From assembly GCF_004135345.1 (NCBI RefSeq), contig NZ_CP035495.1:1178001-1242000 (forward strand): 64,000 nucleotides of DNA, given 5' to 3'. This DNA comes from Xylanimonas allomyrinae (GTDB lineage: Bacteria > Actinomycetota > Actinomycetes > Actinomycetales > Cellulomonadaceae). A program made the position numbers and the translations under genes. Shown in pieces: positions 35,446-43,918 of the stretch (within the stretch, counting starts at the first letter, position 1; each line of letters starts with the position of its first letter). A model generated the notes under the pieces. The model was given only the letters and a program-made list of their open reading frames with translations. It ran no database searches and had not been told where the DNA came from.

Positions 35446-36461
35446 AGGCCCAGGTCACCGCCTGGAAGACAGAGACCGTCGACGAGCTGGCCCCGCTGGT
35501 CGGTGTCGTGCGGGCGTGTGCCCTGGTGGGCAGGTCGCGGGCGACGCATCACCGGCACGCGAACCCGAAGCCGCGCATGCACGGGCCGCGGCTCAAGCAG
35601 TATCAGCCGGCCGAGCTCACGCCCGCGGAGCGGGACCGTGTCCTGGCCGTGCTGAACAGCGACAGGTACGCGAACCTCGCGGTGGCGCAGGTGTGGGCGA
35701 TGGAGCTGGACGAGGGCCGCTACTACTGCTCGGCGCGCACGATGTACCGCATCCTGTCCGCCGCGGCGATGAACCGGGAACGACGCCGGCAGGCGACCCA
35801 CCCGCCACGGGTGGTCCCCGAGCTGGTCGCGACCGGCGTCGGGGAGGTCTGGTCGTGGGACATCACGAGGCTGCGGGGTCCGGCCAAGGGCGTCTGGTAC
35901 CACGCGTACGTCGTGATCGACATCTTCTCCCGCTACATCGTGGGGTGGCGCATCGAGACGGTCGAGGACGGGGACCTGGCCGCCGAGCTGGTCCAGGACA
36001 TCGTCACCGAGCAAGGCCACCCGCCGCGGTATCTGCACGCCGACGGCGGCGCCGCGATGACGTCCAAGCCGCTGGCGTCCCTGCTCGTCGACCTCGACGT
36101 GCGCCGCTCGCACAACCGGCCCCGGACCTCGAACGACAACCCGTACTCCGAGGCCCAGTTCAAGACGATGAAGTACGACCCGCACTACCCGGCCCGGTTC
36201 GCCTCGATCGGGCACGCCCGCGCCTGGATGGACGAGTTCATCACCTGGTACAACCACGAGCACCGCCACTCGGGCATCGGGCTACTCACCCCCGCCTCCG
36301 TCCACCACGGCACCGCCGAGCAGATCCGCGTCGCCAGGCAGGCCACCCTCGACCAGGCGTACACCGCACACCCCGAGCGGTTCCACCGGCGGCCAGTGCC
36401 ACCCGAGCTACCCGCCCGCGTGACGACCAACGACCCCGAGAGACAACGCCTGCCCGCGTAG
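35442..36461 (+). CDS. IS3-family transposase OrfB (DDE integrase)
   Basis: A 339-residue catalytic subunit with all three acidic residues of the rve domain: WSWDITRLRGPAKG, YLHADGGAAMTSKPL and NDNPYSEAQFKTMKYDPHYP. The C-terminal WYNHEHRHSGIGLLTP motif is typical of IS3. The gene is intact, so the element may still be active. Confidence 0.93.
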   Translation: MKAQVTAWKTETVDELAPLVGVVRACALVGRSRATHHRHANPKPRMHGPRLKQYQPAELTPAERDRVLAVLNSDRYANLAVAQVWAMELDEGRYYCSARTMYRILSAAAMNRERRRQATHPPRVVPELVATGVGEVWSWDITRLRGPAKGVWYHAYVVIDIFSRYIVGWRIETVEDGDLAAELVQDIVTEQGHPPRYLHADGGAAMTSKPLASLLVDLDVRRSHNRPRTSNDNPYSEAQFKTMKYDPHYPARFASIGHARAWMDEFITWYNHEHRHSGIGLLTPASVHHGTAEQIRVARQATLDQAYTAHPERFHRRPVPPELPARVTTNDPERQRLPA

Positions 36462-36741
36462 AAATCAGGCAGGAAACGTCTCACTTGACTTGACAACTAC
36501 CGCCGCGGGCCGACGCGGACAAGCGATCGAGGTCCAGTGGGGCCACCGACTCGGCCACGAGATCATCGTCGTCGACCCAGACCAGGGTGCGCTCCTCGAG
36601 GTCCGCGACTACGAACCCGGCCGCGACGGCAAGCTCATCCACCGCACCACGATCCTCGAATGGGGCACCGTCGACACCGCACCGAGCCCGCAGCCACCCC
36701 TGTGCGGACCCGGCTCCGTCCCGGTCAAGTCGTGCTGACCG

Positions 36742-37586
36742 ATGGAAAACCTCGGCCGCCAGCCAGCCCAGCCGAAGTCGAGCCCGCGCACCGGTGCCGT
36801 CACCGCGTCGACGGCGGTGCCGTCGCGGCGCAGCACGGCCAGCACGGAGTGAAGCTCGCCGAGGACGGTCTTGGCCGAGGTGCGGATGTTGCGCACGGCG
36901 TCGGCGACGACCTGCTCGTCACGGCCGAGCATGTGCTCGGCCATCCCCGCCTGGACGCTGATCGCGGACACGTGGTGGGCCATGACGTCGTGCAGCTCGC
37001 GCGCGATCCGCAGCCGTTCCTCGGCGACCCGGCGCCGCGCGGCCTCCTCACGCCCCTGCTCGGCGCGCACGGCCCGGTCCGTGAGCGCGGCGACCGTGTC
37101 GCGGCGGCTACGGATCGCGATGGCGATCGCCGTCAGGGTCCACAGCCACAGCACCACGTCCTCGCGGCGCAGCAGGCCGTCGCTCGCGAACGCGGTCGCG
37201 AGGGCGAGCCCCTCGAAGATGACCGTGGCCGCGCCGGCGGCGATGATCGCCTTGCGCGGCGGCCGGGCGAGCGCGTAGCCGAAGACGGCGACGCTCATCG
37301 CGACCTGGGCGAGGTTCACGACGTGACCGCTCACGATCCCCGTGTAGGTCGCGGCGGCCGTGACCGCGAGCGTGCCCGCGGGGTGCCGCCGCAGCTGCGT
37401 CAGGGCGGTCGCACTGACGACCGTCAGGACCACGTCGACCCAGGTCGGCGACCCGATCGCCGGCGCGTACGGGCGCAGCACGAGCGGCAGCACGAGGAAG
37501 ACGACGGCGAGGGCCGCGGCGAGGATCAGCTCGCCGCGGCCCGCCCGCGCCACCGCGCGCGCCGTCGTCCAGGACACGGGCCTCAC
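36742..37586 (-). pseudogene. Sensor histidine kinase (HisKA_3), C-terminally truncated
   Basis: From GTG 37586 (or 37577) an N-terminal membrane sensor of about five hydrophobic segments leads to the HisKA_3 H-box RIARELHDVMAHHVSAISVQ with the phosphoacceptor His, then RTSAKTVLGELHSVLAVLR. The ATP-binding domain is absent: homology stops at about 36745, where the 3' end of the CU044_5270-type gene begins. Such kinases normally have a response regulator next to them; none is here. The gene was cut by a recombination event. Confidence 0.8.
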
Positions 37587-37632
37587 GGTACGTCCCGCGT
37601 CACGGCTCGGGTCCACCGACCGGCGCCCGCCG

Positions 37633-37825
37633 TCACACGTCGCGCCTCTGGACCAGGACGGCGCTCGCGCCGACGACCACCACGACCCAGGCGACCAGGA
37701 CGACGACGGCAACCGGGCCAGGCAGGACGTCGGCGCTGGCAGCATGCACCGTGGTGAACGCGGAAGCCGCCGAGTTCGGCAGGAACTGCAGCACGGCGTC
37801 CCAGGAGTCGGGGAGCAGGCCCTGG
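37633..37825 (-). pseudogene. ABC-2 permease, C-terminal fragment
   Basis: On the minus strand GLLPDSWDAVLQFLPNSAAS is followed by a TM helix (PVAVVVLVAWVVVVVGASAV) and RRDV, the end of an ABC-2 permease. Everything upstream of about 37825 is replaced by the UppP fragment on the other strand. With the truncated kinase 47 bp downstream it is a relic of an exporter/two-component operon. Confidence 0.6.
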
Positions 37826-37827
37826 GC

Positions 37828-38400
37828 CGGCTCGCGTGGTGGGTGGTCGTCGGGTCGGTCCCGGTGGGCGTCGTCGGGCTCGCGACCCGGCACGTCGTCT
37901 CTGGACCGCTGCGCAACCTGTGGGTGGTCGTCGCGGCGCTCGCCGGCTGGAGCGTCGTCATGTGGCTGGCCGAGCGTGCGGCGACGCTGAACCGGACCGA
38001 GGGAGACCTCACGCTCACCGACGCCGTCGTGATCGGGCTGGTGCAGTGCCTGGCCCTGGTGCCGGGTGTGTCCCGCTCGGGCGCCACCATCAGTGCCGGA
38101 CTCTTCCGTGGCCTGGACCGCGTGGTCGCCACACGCGTCTCGTTCTTCCTGTCGATCCCTGCGCTGGTGGCCGCCGGCGGGTACGAGGCAGCCACCAGCG
38201 CTTCAGACGTCGGCGCGTCGGTCGGCTGGGGTGCCACCGTTCTCGCGACGCTCGTGAGCTTCGCCGTCGCCTACGCGTCGATCGCGTGGCTCCTCCGGCT
38301 GGTCGTGCACCGCCTGATCAGCGTGTTCGCCGGATACCGGGTCGGTCTTGCCACCGCGGTCGCGGTGCTGCTCAGCACCGGCGCCCTCAGCGCGACATGA
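37828..38400 (+). pseudogene. uppP: Undecaprenyl-diphosphatase UppP/BacA, C-terminal two-thirds
   Basis: About 190 residues of an integral membrane phosphatase. The catalytic motif CLALVPGVSRSGATISAGLF is present, followed by ATRVSFFLSIPALVAAGGYE and the terminal TM LISVFAGYRVGLATAVAVLL. The N-terminal third, with the E..PISSTGH motif, is missing: sequence before 37828 belongs to an ABC-2 permease fragment on the other strand. It has no start codon of its own and is unlikely to function. Confidence 0.83.
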
Positions 38401-38460
38401 CCCGACGCACACTCCACCCCCGGCGCACGTCGGCGTACCGACCGGCGTCAGGATGTGGCC

Positions 38461-39207
38461 ATGACTGAGACGCTCGTCCGTGCCGTGGCCGGAGTAGCAC
38501 TCCTGGTCGTGATCACGGCGACGGTGCTGTGGTGGGCGCGGGTGCCGCGACCGTGGGCGCCTGGCAAGGCCGTGCTGCGCGGCACCCTGCAGCTCGCCGC
38601 GATCAGCCTGGTGCTGCGCGGCGTCATCGGCGACGCACGCTGGGTGGCCCTGGCGATGACCGTGATGTTCGCCGTCGCGTCCATCACCGTGGCACGCCGT
38701 CTCGGACTGGGCCCGTCACGAGCCGTTCCCGTCGTCGCAGCGATGGGCGTCGGCGTGGCCGTTGCACTCGGCACGGCGTTCGGCACCGGCGCCATCGACG
38801 CGACACCCCGGTACACGCTCGCGCTCGGAGGCATCGTCATCGGCGGGTCCATGACGACGGCCACGCTCGCGGGACGCCGGCTGGCATCGAGTCTCCGCCT
38901 GCGCTGGGCCGAGGTCGAAGCCTGGCTCGCACTCGGGGCCACACGCCGACAGGCGACGGCGGTCATCGCACGCGAGTCTGTCGCCGAGGCCCTCGTCCCG
39001 GCCATCGACCAGACCCGCACCACCGGGCTGGTCACCTTGCCGGGGGCGTTCGTCGGCGCGATCTTCGGTGGCGCATCTCCGGTCGAGGCCGGACGCTTCC
39101 AGATCGTCGTGCTTGCTGCCATTCTCGCCGCAGGGGCCGTGACTGCCGTCCTGCTACTGACCGCCATCGCGCCGACCCCGACCAGACCTATGGCACCCCC
39201 GGGCTGA
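38461..39207 (+). CDS. ABC transporter permease, FetB/UPF0014 family
   Basis: A 248-residue membrane protein with about seven hydrophobic segments. The FetB-type core is visible: VPRPWAPGKAVLRGTLQLAA, the glycine-rich GGIVIGGSMTTATLAGRRL, and WLALGATRRQATAVIARESV to TTGLVTLPGAFVGAIFGGAS. E. coli FetAB is an iron exporter; no ATPase partner is adjacent. ATG 38461 was used; GTG 38455 is an alternative. Confidence 0.85.
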   Translation: MTETLVRAVAGVALLVVITATVLWWARVPRPWAPGKAVLRGTLQLAAISLVLRGVIGDARWVALAMTVMFAVASITVARRLGLGPSRAVPVVAAMGVGVAVALGTAFGTGAIDATPRYTLALGGIVIGGSMTTATLAGRRLASSLRLRWAEVEAWLALGATRRQATAVIARESVAEALVPAIDQTRTTGLVTLPGAFVGAIFGGASPVEAGRFQIVVLAAILAAGAVTAVLLLTAIAPTPTRPMAPPG

Positions 39208-39282
39208 GCAGGCCCACTGCGATCTGGACAGCGCCTCCGCGACGCACACTCAGGTCGAGGCGCGTCCTGCGCGAGCGCCTCA

Positions 39283-39350
39283 CGTACGGCGCCTGACCTG
39301 CACTGACGCCAGTCGCACGGACGTACGTGGTCCGTACGTGGTGCCGTACG
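39283..39350 (+). repeat. CGTACG iteron-like repeat cluster before prim-pol gene
   Basis: Four CGTACG palindromes at 39283, 39322, 39333 and 39345. The last three are spaced 11 and 12 bp and share a longer unit (CGTACGTGGTC, CGTACGTGGTGC, CGTACGCCGTGC), about one helical turn apart. The cluster lies 42 bp upstream of the prim-pol ATG, where a replication origin iteron set or an operator would be expected. Confidence 0.55.
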
Positions 39351-39391
39351 CCGTGCGTTCGCGGTAACGGTGGCGGTCGAGCGTGGTGGGC

Positions 39392-39960
39392 ATGTCAACA
39401 CCGACCGACCTCACCTCGTCGCGGCTCTCACCGCTGCGTCGTGCCGCCGCCGCGCCGTCGCTGCCGGAGGCCGCGACCTCGCTGGCGCGGGCCGGGGTGC
39501 CGGTGTTTCCGTGCGCGCCGACGGGTAAGCAGCCGCTGACGCAGCGCGTGTTCCTGGACGCGACCACCGACGTCGACCAGGTCGCGGCGTGGTGGCGGCG
39601 TCGTCCGGACGCGAACATCGGCGTGCCGACCGGTGAGCGGTCGGGGTTCGACGTCGTCGATGTGGACCTGCACCCGGGTTCGTCGGGGTTCCCGGCGTTC
39701 GAGCGGGCCCGCCGCGGCGGCCTGGTGGCGGGGTGGTCGGTGGTGGTGCGCACGCCCTCGGGCGGGATCCACGCCTACTTCCCGCACTCTGCGGGGGTTG
39801 AACAGCGGTCGTGGCAGTCGCCGCGCACGCACGTCGACTTCCGCGGGGACGGCGGGTATGAGGCAGCCAGCGCGTCGAGCCGCATCGCCTGGCACACCGA
39901 CCCACCCATCACCCACGGCGTCGACCACGGGCCGACGGCGACGATCACCCCCATGCGCCC
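39392..39960 (+). pseudogene. Bifunctional DNA primase/polymerase (prim-pol), truncated
   Basis: From ATG 39392 about 190 residues of a prim-pol domain: GVPVFPCAPTGKQPLTQRVF, the metal-binding pair in GFDVVDVDLHPG, SGGIHAYF with the conserved His, and THVDFRGDGGYEAASASS. After about 39955 the frame stays open but reads as Arg/Pro-rich nonsense, because the DNA there codes the next gene in another frame. The C-terminal region is lost. It would have initiated replication of a plasmid-like mobile element. Confidence 0.8.
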
Positions 39961-40001
39961 TACCGACCGGAGGTCACGGCGGACGCGACGGGGCCCATGC
40001 C

Positions 40002-41951
40002 GTGACCGAGGACCGCGTCCACGCCTCCGTGCTCGTGACCCCTGCCGGAGAACGCCGTGGCCGGCGACGAGCCCGCCGGGCCGCAGCCGACGCCGTCGCA
40101 GCCCGCAGCCTCGCCGAGACGCGGGCCGCGGCGCGCACCACTCACGCGGCCGACCTGGCCGCCCGACGCGCGACCCGCTACCTGCCCGCAGCCGGCGAAC
40201 CCGGACCCGCCGCGCTGCGCACCCCGGGCCGCTTGCGCCTGCCGCAGCACCAAGACACCTCCGCCACGTGGGCGGGCGCGTACCCGTTCCTCGCCGAGGG
40301 CGGCCTCGGCGCCGACGGCGTGTTCATCGGACAAGACCACAACTCCGGGTCCGCGTTCGTCTACGACCCCTGGGTCCTCTACCAGCGCGGCCTGATCACC
40401 GCCCCGAACATGGTCATCGCGGGCATCGTCGGCGCCGGGAAGTCTGCCCTCGCCAAGTCCCTGTGCACCCGCTCGCTCCCGTTCGGACGCCGCGTCTACG
40501 TCCCCGGCGACCCCAAGGGCGAGCACACGGTCGTCGCCCGCGCCGTCGGCGGCATCGCCATCGAGCTCGGCCACGGTTCCCCGAACCGCCTCAACCCCCT
40601 CGACGAAGGCCCCCGCCCCACCGGCCTCGACGACGACCAGTGGCGCATTCAGGTGGCCGCCCGCCGCCGCGACCTCGTGGGAGCCCTGACCGAGACCGTC
40701 CTCGAACGACGCCTGACCCCGCTCGAGCACACCGCCCTCGACGTCGCGCTCACCGACACCGTCGCCGCCGCGACCGTCCCGATCCTGCCCATGGTCGTCG
40801 ACCGGCTCCTGACCCCCGACGACACCACCCTCACCGAAGACGGGCGCCTCGCCGGACACGCCCTGCGCCGCCTCGTGGCCGGCGACCTCGCCGGCATGTT
40901 CGATGGCCCCTCCACCGTCCGCTTCGACCCCACCGCCCCGATGGTCACCCTCGACCTGTCCGCCGTCGCCGAGAACACCACCGCCCTGTCCCTGCTCATG
41001 ACGTGCGCGTCAGCCTGGATGGAGTCCGCGCTCCTCGACCCCGACGGCGGCCAACGGTGGGTCCTGTACGACGAGGCCTGGCGGCTCATGGCCCACCCCG
41101 CCCTCCTGCGCCGCATGGACGCCCACTGGCGGCTCGCCCGCCACTACGGCATCGCGAACGTCCTCGTCTTCCACAAGCTCTCCGACCTCGACAACGTCGG
41201 CGACCACGGCTCCACGGCACGCGCCCTCGCGTCCTCACTTCTCGCCAACGCCGAGACCCGCGTCATCTACCGCCAGGAGACCGACCAGCTCGGCCCCACC
41301 GCGACCACGCTCGGACTCACCCGAACCGAGCGCGGACTCCTGCCCGAACTCGCGCGCGGGCAAGCACTCTGGCGAATCCGCGACAGATCCTTCCTCGTCA
41401 CCCACCAGATGGTCCCCGACGAGCTCGCACTCTTCGGCACAGATGCACGCCTCGACGTCCAGACCGGTGACGCTTCATCTCTGCCCTACCTGACCACGAA
41501 GCCCCTCCCACTTGAGGACCGGGTCCCACCGCGAGCGGACAACGCCGAGGGCTCGCGGCCAGGGGGAGCGCGGCGGCAGGGAAGGCTTCACGCGTTTCAC
41601 CCGGTCTCTCGATGGCCTGGGCTCGACCGCGGGCTGTGCTGGACGCACCCGAGGTGTCTCTTCACTGCGTCTATAGCCTGCACGTCGAGTGAGATCGTGA
41701 GGATGTCCAGATTCGCGTCCAGCTTCGTGACCTTCGCGACTCAACGCGTGGTCAGCAATGCCGATTCTGGACACCCTCACCCATCTGCTCGAACACCCCA
41801 CCGGCGTGCCGTGACGCCACCGCGAGAATGGGACCCGTTGGAGTCACTCGCTGCGGTCCCTTATGCCGAGATCGCCCGGTCTGAGCGCACCCGGACCAGT
41901 TCTTTGGCGACCTCGAGCAGCCGCACTCCGGCGGTTGACGGCACGCCATAG
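40002..41951 (+). CDS. VirB4-like conjugation ATPase, 5' fused and 3' readthrough
   Basis: A 649-residue frame. Residues about 10-490 are a conjugative-transfer ATPase of the type found with SCO6880: Walker A AGIVGAGKSALAKSL, VYVPGDPKGEH, Walker B-like RWVLYDEAWRLMAHPALLRR, and LAREL-type C-terminal strand ARGQALWRIRDRSFLVTHQM. Homology fades at about 41465 (ALFGTDARLDV); the remaining ~160 residues to 41951 look like readthrough into unrelated DNA. GTG 40002 is an arbitrary start; the natural N-terminus was probably lost at the prim-pol junction. Confidence 0.7.
   Translation: MTEDRVHASVLVTPAGERRGRRRARRAAADAVAARSLAETRAAARTTHAADLAARRATRYLPAAGEPGPAALRTPGRLRLPQHQDTSATWAGAYPFLAEGGLGADGVFIGQDHNSGSAFVYDPWVLYQRGLITAPNMVIAGIVGAGKSALAKSLCTRSLPFGRRVYVPGDPKGEHTVVARAVGGIAIELGHGSPNRLNPLDEGPRPTGLDDDQWRIQVAARRRDLVGALTETVLERRLTPLEHTALDVALTDTVAAATVPILPMVVDRLLTPDDTTLTEDGRLAGHALRRLVAGDLAGMFDGPSTVRFDPTAPMVTLDLSAVAENTTALSLLMTCASAWMESALLDPDGGQRWVLYDEAWRLMAHPALLRRMDAHWRLARHYGIANVLVFHKLSDLDNVGDHGSTARALASSLLANAETRVIYRQETDQLGPTATTLGLTRTERGLLPELARGQALWRIRDRSFLVTHQMVPDELALFGTDARLDVQTGDASSLPYLTTKPLPLEDRVPPRADNAEGSRPGGARRQGRLHAFHPVSRWPGLDRGLCWTHPRCLFTASIACTSSEIVRMSRFASSFVTFATQRVVSNADSGHPHPSARTPHRRAVTPPREWDPLESLAAVPYAEIARSERTRTSSLATSSSRTPAVDGTP
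41470..41860. other. Stretch without recognisable gene
   Basis: Between the end of VirB4 homology and the ARH operon I see no gene with normal codon use on either strand, and no RNA or clear repeat. It is the border between the conjugation remnants and the riboside operon. Confidence 0.4.
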
Positions 41952-42924
41952 CCGCGCAGAGTCTCAACCCGCTCGCGCCAGGCGGGCGGAATCGCCTCGA
42001 CACCCGCTACCGCGCCGAGGAGCGATCCGACCATCGCCGGCATGGTGTCGGCTTGCTTGGGCATCAGGTTCGCGACACCGATCGCCTCGGCGAAGGAAGC
42101 CGACTCGCGCGCGATGATCAGGGCGAGCGGGAGCGTCTCCGCCGCGATGTTCCCGAAGTTGTACTCCAGGTTCGCGACCTGGTCGTTCCAGTCGGGGATC
42201 GCGTCGATCAGCGACTCGCTCTCTCGCAGGATCGACTCGGCGAGCGCGAGCTTGCGTCCCAGCCAGGAGTCGCCGTCGATCGCGGCGATGGCTCGGGCGA
42301 CCGCTTCAGCCGTCGAGCCGCCGGAGGTCGCGACGGCGATGGCCGAGGCGAAGGCCGCCGCCGCGTCCACGCCGACGCCGTCGTTCGTGACCGACGCGAG
42401 CCGGCGTGCGACTCGGGCGGCCTGGTCGGGCGTTCCGCTGTAGACGATGCCGACCGGCACGGCTCTGGCGACGGATGAGTCGTCGTAGAAGTGCGGGTTG
42501 TCGGTTCCGGTCGCCGGTGGCGTCAAGCCCTCGACGGCGTTGCGGATCGCGGAGCGGTCGGCGACCGAACCCCACAGACCGTCGGCCTGTGGCAGGACGA
42601 TGGACCGCCATGCCTCAAAGATGTCGGCGATCTGCGGCTCACCGGAGCTGGCACCGATGGCCTGGAGCAGTACCGCGGCGGCGAGCGCGGCCTGCTCTGC
42701 ATCGTCGGTCGCCGAGAAGGTCGCCCTGTCGAGCGGGGCCGAGAGCGTGAAGGGCAGGGGAACTTGGAGACCCGGTGCTTGTCGAGCTCGCGCGCCTGCG
42801 TCCACAGCAAGTCGCGACGCCACCCGGTGGCAACCGTCTGGTGATACCGAGCGGGGAAGCCCGAGGCGTCGCCAGCGGCGAGGCCGAGCAGGGCGCCGTG
42901 CGCGTGGGTCAGGGGTTCAAGCAT
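41861..42924 (-). pseudogene. ADP-ribosylglycohydrolase family protein, single-base frameshift
   Basis: From ATG 42924 (8-bp overlap with the upstream ARH gene) the N-terminus reads THAHGALLGLAAGDASGFPA and WTQARELDKHRVSK. Near 42762 the frame is lost; one more C in AAGTTCCCCTG gives VSKFPLPFTLSAPLD and continues to 41861, about 354 residues in all. Metal motifs are partly degenerate: SATDDAEQAALAAA matches the first, but the second is KQADTMPAMVGSLLG instead of DADT. It is the last gene of the riboside operon. Confidence 0.78.
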
Positions 42925-43918
42925 GCTTCGTGGCCCTTCTTGTCTCGACGGCGTCAGAGATCCGGTCTGCCAGGTCTCCCAGGTCCACACCCGCCATCGC
43001 CGCGACGCAGCTACCGCGCAGCGGACCCAGACGGCGAGTCCACTCTCCAGGGATGGCGTCGACGCCGTGGAGCGCCCCGGCGAGCGCCCCAGCCATTGCT
43101 GCAATGGTGTCGGCGTCACGCCCGATGTTGACTCCCCCCAGCACCGAGTCGACGTACCCGCCCTCGGCGACGGCGAAGACACCCAGTGCCAGTGCGGTCG
43201 CCTCGGGAGCGGTGTCTGCCCAGGGGTAGTGGGACAGGGAGATCCGGCGCTCAAGCTCGTCGAGCCGCTCCTCGTCGGAACCAGAACCCTGAGCGATGTC
43301 GACCGCACGCACGAGCATCCTCCGCGACCACGAGTCCGCGGGGGTCGCGGCGACGGCCGCCTCGACGACCTGCGACCAGCCGTCCGCCTCGATGGCGACC
43401 GCGGTGGCTGCGGCGATCGCTTGCCCGCACCAGATGCCATCGCGCGCGTGGCTGACCGCCGCATCGACCGCCGCCAGGCGCGCGGCGAGCCCAGGGTCGC
43501 CGGCCGCGTACGCACCGATGGGCGCGACGCGCATCGCCGAGCCGTCGCTCCACTGCTCATGGCCGTCGGTTCCCGAGGCCGGGGGCCGCAGCCCTCGCTC
43601 CAGGTTATGGATGGCTTCCATCTCGGAGAACCCTCCGCCGTCGAACGGTGTGGCTTGGTCGACGAGTGCGTCGTGCCACTCGCGTGCGACGTCGGCGCTG
43701 GTCAGGTCGGTGCCGTACTTCAGCAGTGTTAGCGCTGTCAGGGCCGCGTACTCGGTGTCGTCGGTGCCGGCGGGGTCGGCGGCGAGGAAGCCACTGACGC
43801 GCCCCCAACGCTCCCGAATCTGGGCGCGCGTCATGCCTTCCGTGGGCGCACCGAGGGCGTCGCCGATGGCCTGGCCGATGACGGCGCCATGGATGCGCTT
43901 GCGAAGAGGGGGCGTCAC
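42917..43918 (-). CDS. ADP-ribosylglycohydrolase (ARH/DraG) family protein
   Basis: A 333-residue all-helical hydrolase with the dinuclear Mg site intact: GAVIGQAIGDALGAPTEGMT at the N-terminus, ADPAGTDDTEYAALTALTLL, and GGVNIGRDADTIAAMAGALA near the C-terminus. GTG 43918 overlaps the kinase stop (GTGA). The family cleaves ADP-ribose or other N-/O-ribosides. Its place between a ribokinase-like gene and a second ARH gene, behind a sugar importer, suggests catabolic hydrolysis of an imported riboside rather than protein de-ADP-ribosylation. Confidence 0.88.
   Translation of the reverse strand: MTPPLRKRIHGAVIGQAIGDALGAPTEGMTRAQIRERWGRVSGFLAADPAGTDDTEYAALTALTLLKYGTDLTSADVAREWHDALVDQATPFDGGGFSEMEAIHNLERGLRPPASGTDGHEQWSDGSAMRVAPIGAYAAGDPGLAARLAAVDAAVSHARDGIWCGQAIAAATAVAIEADGWSQVVEAAVAATPADSWSRRMLVRAVDIAQGSGSDEERLDELERRISLSHYPWADTAPEATALALGVFAVAEGGYVDSVLGGVNIGRDADTIAAMAGALAGALHGVDAIPGEWTRRLGPLRGSCVAAMAGVDLGDLADRISDAVETRRATKHA

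Larger units (their letters stand above)
34974..36483 (+). mobile_element. IS3-family insertion sequence, apparently intact
   Basis: About 1.5 kb. The ends share TGAGAC (34977-34982) and GTCTCA (36478-36483), with further inverted similarity inside (GGGTCTGAT left, ATCAGGC right). A 3-bp target duplication is likely; CTT occurs at 34971-34973 and 36484-36486, though the exact left boundary is uncertain by three bases. It carries orfA and orfB and sits inside the CU044_5270-type gene. Confidence 0.85.
34197..36738 (+). pseudogene. CU044_5270-type membrane protein interrupted by IS3
   Basis: The first 259 residues (34197-34973) contain a cytoplasmic N-terminus (LSDDDVMRALAEMNPVPPGS), a TM helix near residues 61-82 and the extracellular domain with QYWHVRSQVQYPNLPQTTWE. 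An IS3 element splits the gene; the same frame resumes at 36484 with LDLTTTAAGRRGQAIEVQW, VVDPDQGALLEVRDYEPG and ends at 36738. Removing the IS and one target copy rejoins DRL to DLTTT in frame, giving about 340 residues. It is the likely anti-sigma or partner of the ECF factor. Confidence 0.82.

Noticed and set aside
38448-39401. 317-residue minus-strand frame opposite the FetB-like permease
   Set aside because: Shadow of the plus-strand gene: Ser/Thr/Arg-rich and without domain features.
39960-41470. Continuation of the prim-pol frame as an Arg/Pro-rich tail
   Set aside because: The DNA there clearly codes the VirB4-like ATPase in another frame; the open tail is an accident of GC-rich sequence.
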